Below, piece after piece: positions 62,876-64,000 of a DNA stretch of 64,000 nt. A program made the translations under genes and the position numbers. Each line of letters opens with the position of its first letter. The stretch's first letter is position 1. The stretch is from positions 368,999-432,998 of the forward strand of contig NZ_CP117258.1 in assembly GCF_003240565.2 (NCBI RefSeq), in the 5' to 3' direction. The notes below the pieces were generated by a model that was not told where the DNA came from, did not search any database, and saw only the letters and a list, made by a program, of their open reading frames with translations. This DNA is from Rhizobium tumorigenes. GTDB taxonomy: Bacteria; Pseudomonadota; Alphaproteobacteria; Rhizobiales; Rhizobiaceae.

Positions 62876-63661
62876 CTACACGACCACAGGATACTGGGCA
62901 CCATCCATGGTGATGGTAATGCCGGTGATATAGCGTGCCTTGTCCGAGGCCAGAAAGAGCGCGAGGTCGGCCACTTCTTCCGGTAGCGCCATGCGCCCGA
63001 TCGGGATCTTTTTAACGCTGTTCTCGATGGCGGCTTCGATGGTGATGCCAGCAAGGCGCGCATCCGCTGCCACACCCTCCGCCACTCTCCCGGTTTGCGT
63101 CAGACCCGGACTGATGCCGACGATACGGACGCCGGAGGCGGCATAGGCATTACCGAGACCCGCCGTCGCCAACATCAGTGCCGCATTCGCCGAACCGCCC
63201 GCAAGATGGATAGGGCTCGCCACCTTGCCGCCAGCGCCGATGATATTGATAATGACGCCATGACCCCGCGCAGCCATCGCCTTCACCACCGGATCGACGA
63301 CGTTGATGGTCGAGAAGAACTTTGCATCCATGGCTGCGCGCCAGAAGGCGGGCGTTAGGTCCTCCGGTGGCGACCGCTTCGCTGCACCCGCCGAGTTGAC
63401 GAGGACGTCGATAGCACCGACTTCCAGCCTGACCCTTTCGACCAGCGCCGCTGCAACTTCACCATCGGATAGATCGGCTGCAAAGCCAACAGCACCGGGC
63501 AACTCTTTCAGCGCTTCGTCGATATTGGCTTGCGAGCGAGAACTGATGACGACACGGGCCCCCTGCCCGATAAACTGCTTGGCACATGCCAAGCCGATAC
63601 CCTTCGAGCCGCCGGTGACGAGAACGATCTTGTTGTCGAAGCTTTTCGTATGCACCTTCAT
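62876..63661 (-). CDS. SDR-family protein lacking the catalytic Tyr and Lys
   Basis: This is a 261-residue short-chain dehydrogenase/reductase fold. The NAD(P) motif 'TGGSKGIG' (16-23) and 'NSAG' (89-92) are intact. In place of the Ser-Tyr-xxx-Lys catalytic set it has 'NIIGAGG' and 'HLAGGSANAALML'; by alignment Tyr becomes G155 and Lys becomes N159. It may act with a different mechanism or only bind nucleotide. The ATG at 63661 abuts GGAG with no spacing; a GTG at 63655 would have better spacing. It is convergent with the GntR gene, six bases away. Confidence 0.8.
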   Translation of the reverse strand: MKVHTKSFDNKIVLVTGGSKGIGLACAKQFIGQGARVVISSRSQANIDEALKELPGAVGFAADLSDGEVAAALVERVRLEVGAIDVLVNSAGAAKRSPPEDLTPAFWRAAMDAKFFSTINVVDPVVKAMAARGHGVIINIIGAGGKVASPIHLAGGSANAALMLATAGLGNAYAASGVRIVGISPGLTQTGRVAEGVAADARLAGITIEAAIENSVKKIPIGRMALPEEVADLALFLASDKARYITGITITMDGAQYPVVV

Positions 63662-64000
63662 CTCCTGTCCATATTCATCCGACCGGTCGCAAAGCATTTT
63701 CGCCAGCCACCACGACCGGAATGGTTGTCGAAGCAGCAGGCCGACGGTTCGAGCATTACGCCTGAAGCTAAGAGAAACCATTCACGTTTTCATGATGGCT
63801 ACAGTCGCAGCTCGTACAAGCCGTACTGATACGAGGCGCGCGCCGGCGTCAAAATTGCGCGGCGAGAGCTCTGATGGCTGCGCCTAAGCCCCTTTCACCA
63901 TTTGCCAAAATTCTAAATTGCTTGTCAGAATCAAAGAATCGGAGATAATGGCGGCAATTCATCGATAGACAGAAAAATATCGCCAGAACGGTCCTCTGAC
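63662..64000. other. Terminal region without a recognised gene
   Basis: I see no supported gene in these 339 bases. A 6-bp inverted repeat (CTCGTA at 63811-63816 with TACGAG at 63830-63835) lies upstream of the SDR gene and could be an operator. The last 100 bases are AT-rich and look promoter-like, probably for a gene beyond the window. Confidence 0.5.

Noticed and set aside
1..64000. CRISPR arrays, tRNA or rRNA genes, insertion sequences, replication origin
   Set aside because: No regularly spaced repeats, tRNA-like folds, transposase genes or replication genes were seen on reading both strands.

Overview
The window looks like accessory DNA from a Rhizobium/Agrobacterium-type alphaproteobacterium. 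It is GC-rich and made almost entirely of ABC transporters and small catabolic operons, with a host-attachment family protein. Its biuret hydrolase has the same catalytic residue numbers (D36, K142, C175) that I recall for the Rhizobium leguminosarum enzyme. I see no rRNA, tRNA, CRISPR array, insertion sequence or replication genes. A large catabolic plasmid or chromid is my inference.

Layout. 1-8.5 kb: the end of a LysR gene, then a minus-strand organosulfur operon (sfnG, a five-gene Liv-type ABC transporter, sfnB) suited to dimethyl sulfone as a sulfur source. 8.9-14.2 kb: a LysR regulator divergent from an MFS exporter, an exported alpha/beta hydrolase, a carboxymuconolactone-decarboxylase/cupin fusion and a cyclophilin-like protein. 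14.3-17 kb: a frameshifted Cache-PAS-GGDEF gene, a host-attachment protein with a clear terminator, and an unexplained stem-loop between them. 17.2-21.1 kb: an iron/polyamine/phosphonate-type ABC transporter without an ATPase, divergent from a metallophosphoesterase. 21.2-26.5 kb: a small Cys/His protein, the tail-specific protease Prc, a DUF533 protein, a VapBC pair whose toxin is frameshifted, and a bestrophin. 26.5-31.9 kb: a cystine-type transporter and a ThiXYZ-like transporter. 32.1-39.7 kb: a CUT2 sugar transporter with a gluconolactonase, divergent from a soluble histidine kinase and its response regulator.

39.8-62.9 kb is a nitrogen-scavenging island. It starts with an imidase-like deacetylase, a small CxxC protein and a CobW GTPase. 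Next is a guanidine operon: a sigma-54-like promoter, a guanidine-I (ykkC) riboswitch, an ABC transporter, the two DUF1989 carboxyguanidine deiminase subunits, and a large biotin-dependent guanidine/urea carboxylase. Running toward it from the other side is a ten-gene cyanuric-acid operon: a BMP-type transporter, formamidase, biuret hydrolase, cyanuric acid hydrolase, a second cysteine hydrolase, a cupin and allophanate hydrolase AtzF. It has its own sigma-54-like promoter and a divergent GntR regulator. Guanidine and cyanurate both end at allophanate, and the only allophanate hydrolase in the window is in the cyanurate operon. The two pathways therefore appear to share AtzF. An orphan TfuA-like protein sits where the two operons meet.

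Both apparent frameshifts (the GGDEF gene and vapC) are single-base changes in homopolymer runs. They may be real inactivation or sequencing error.
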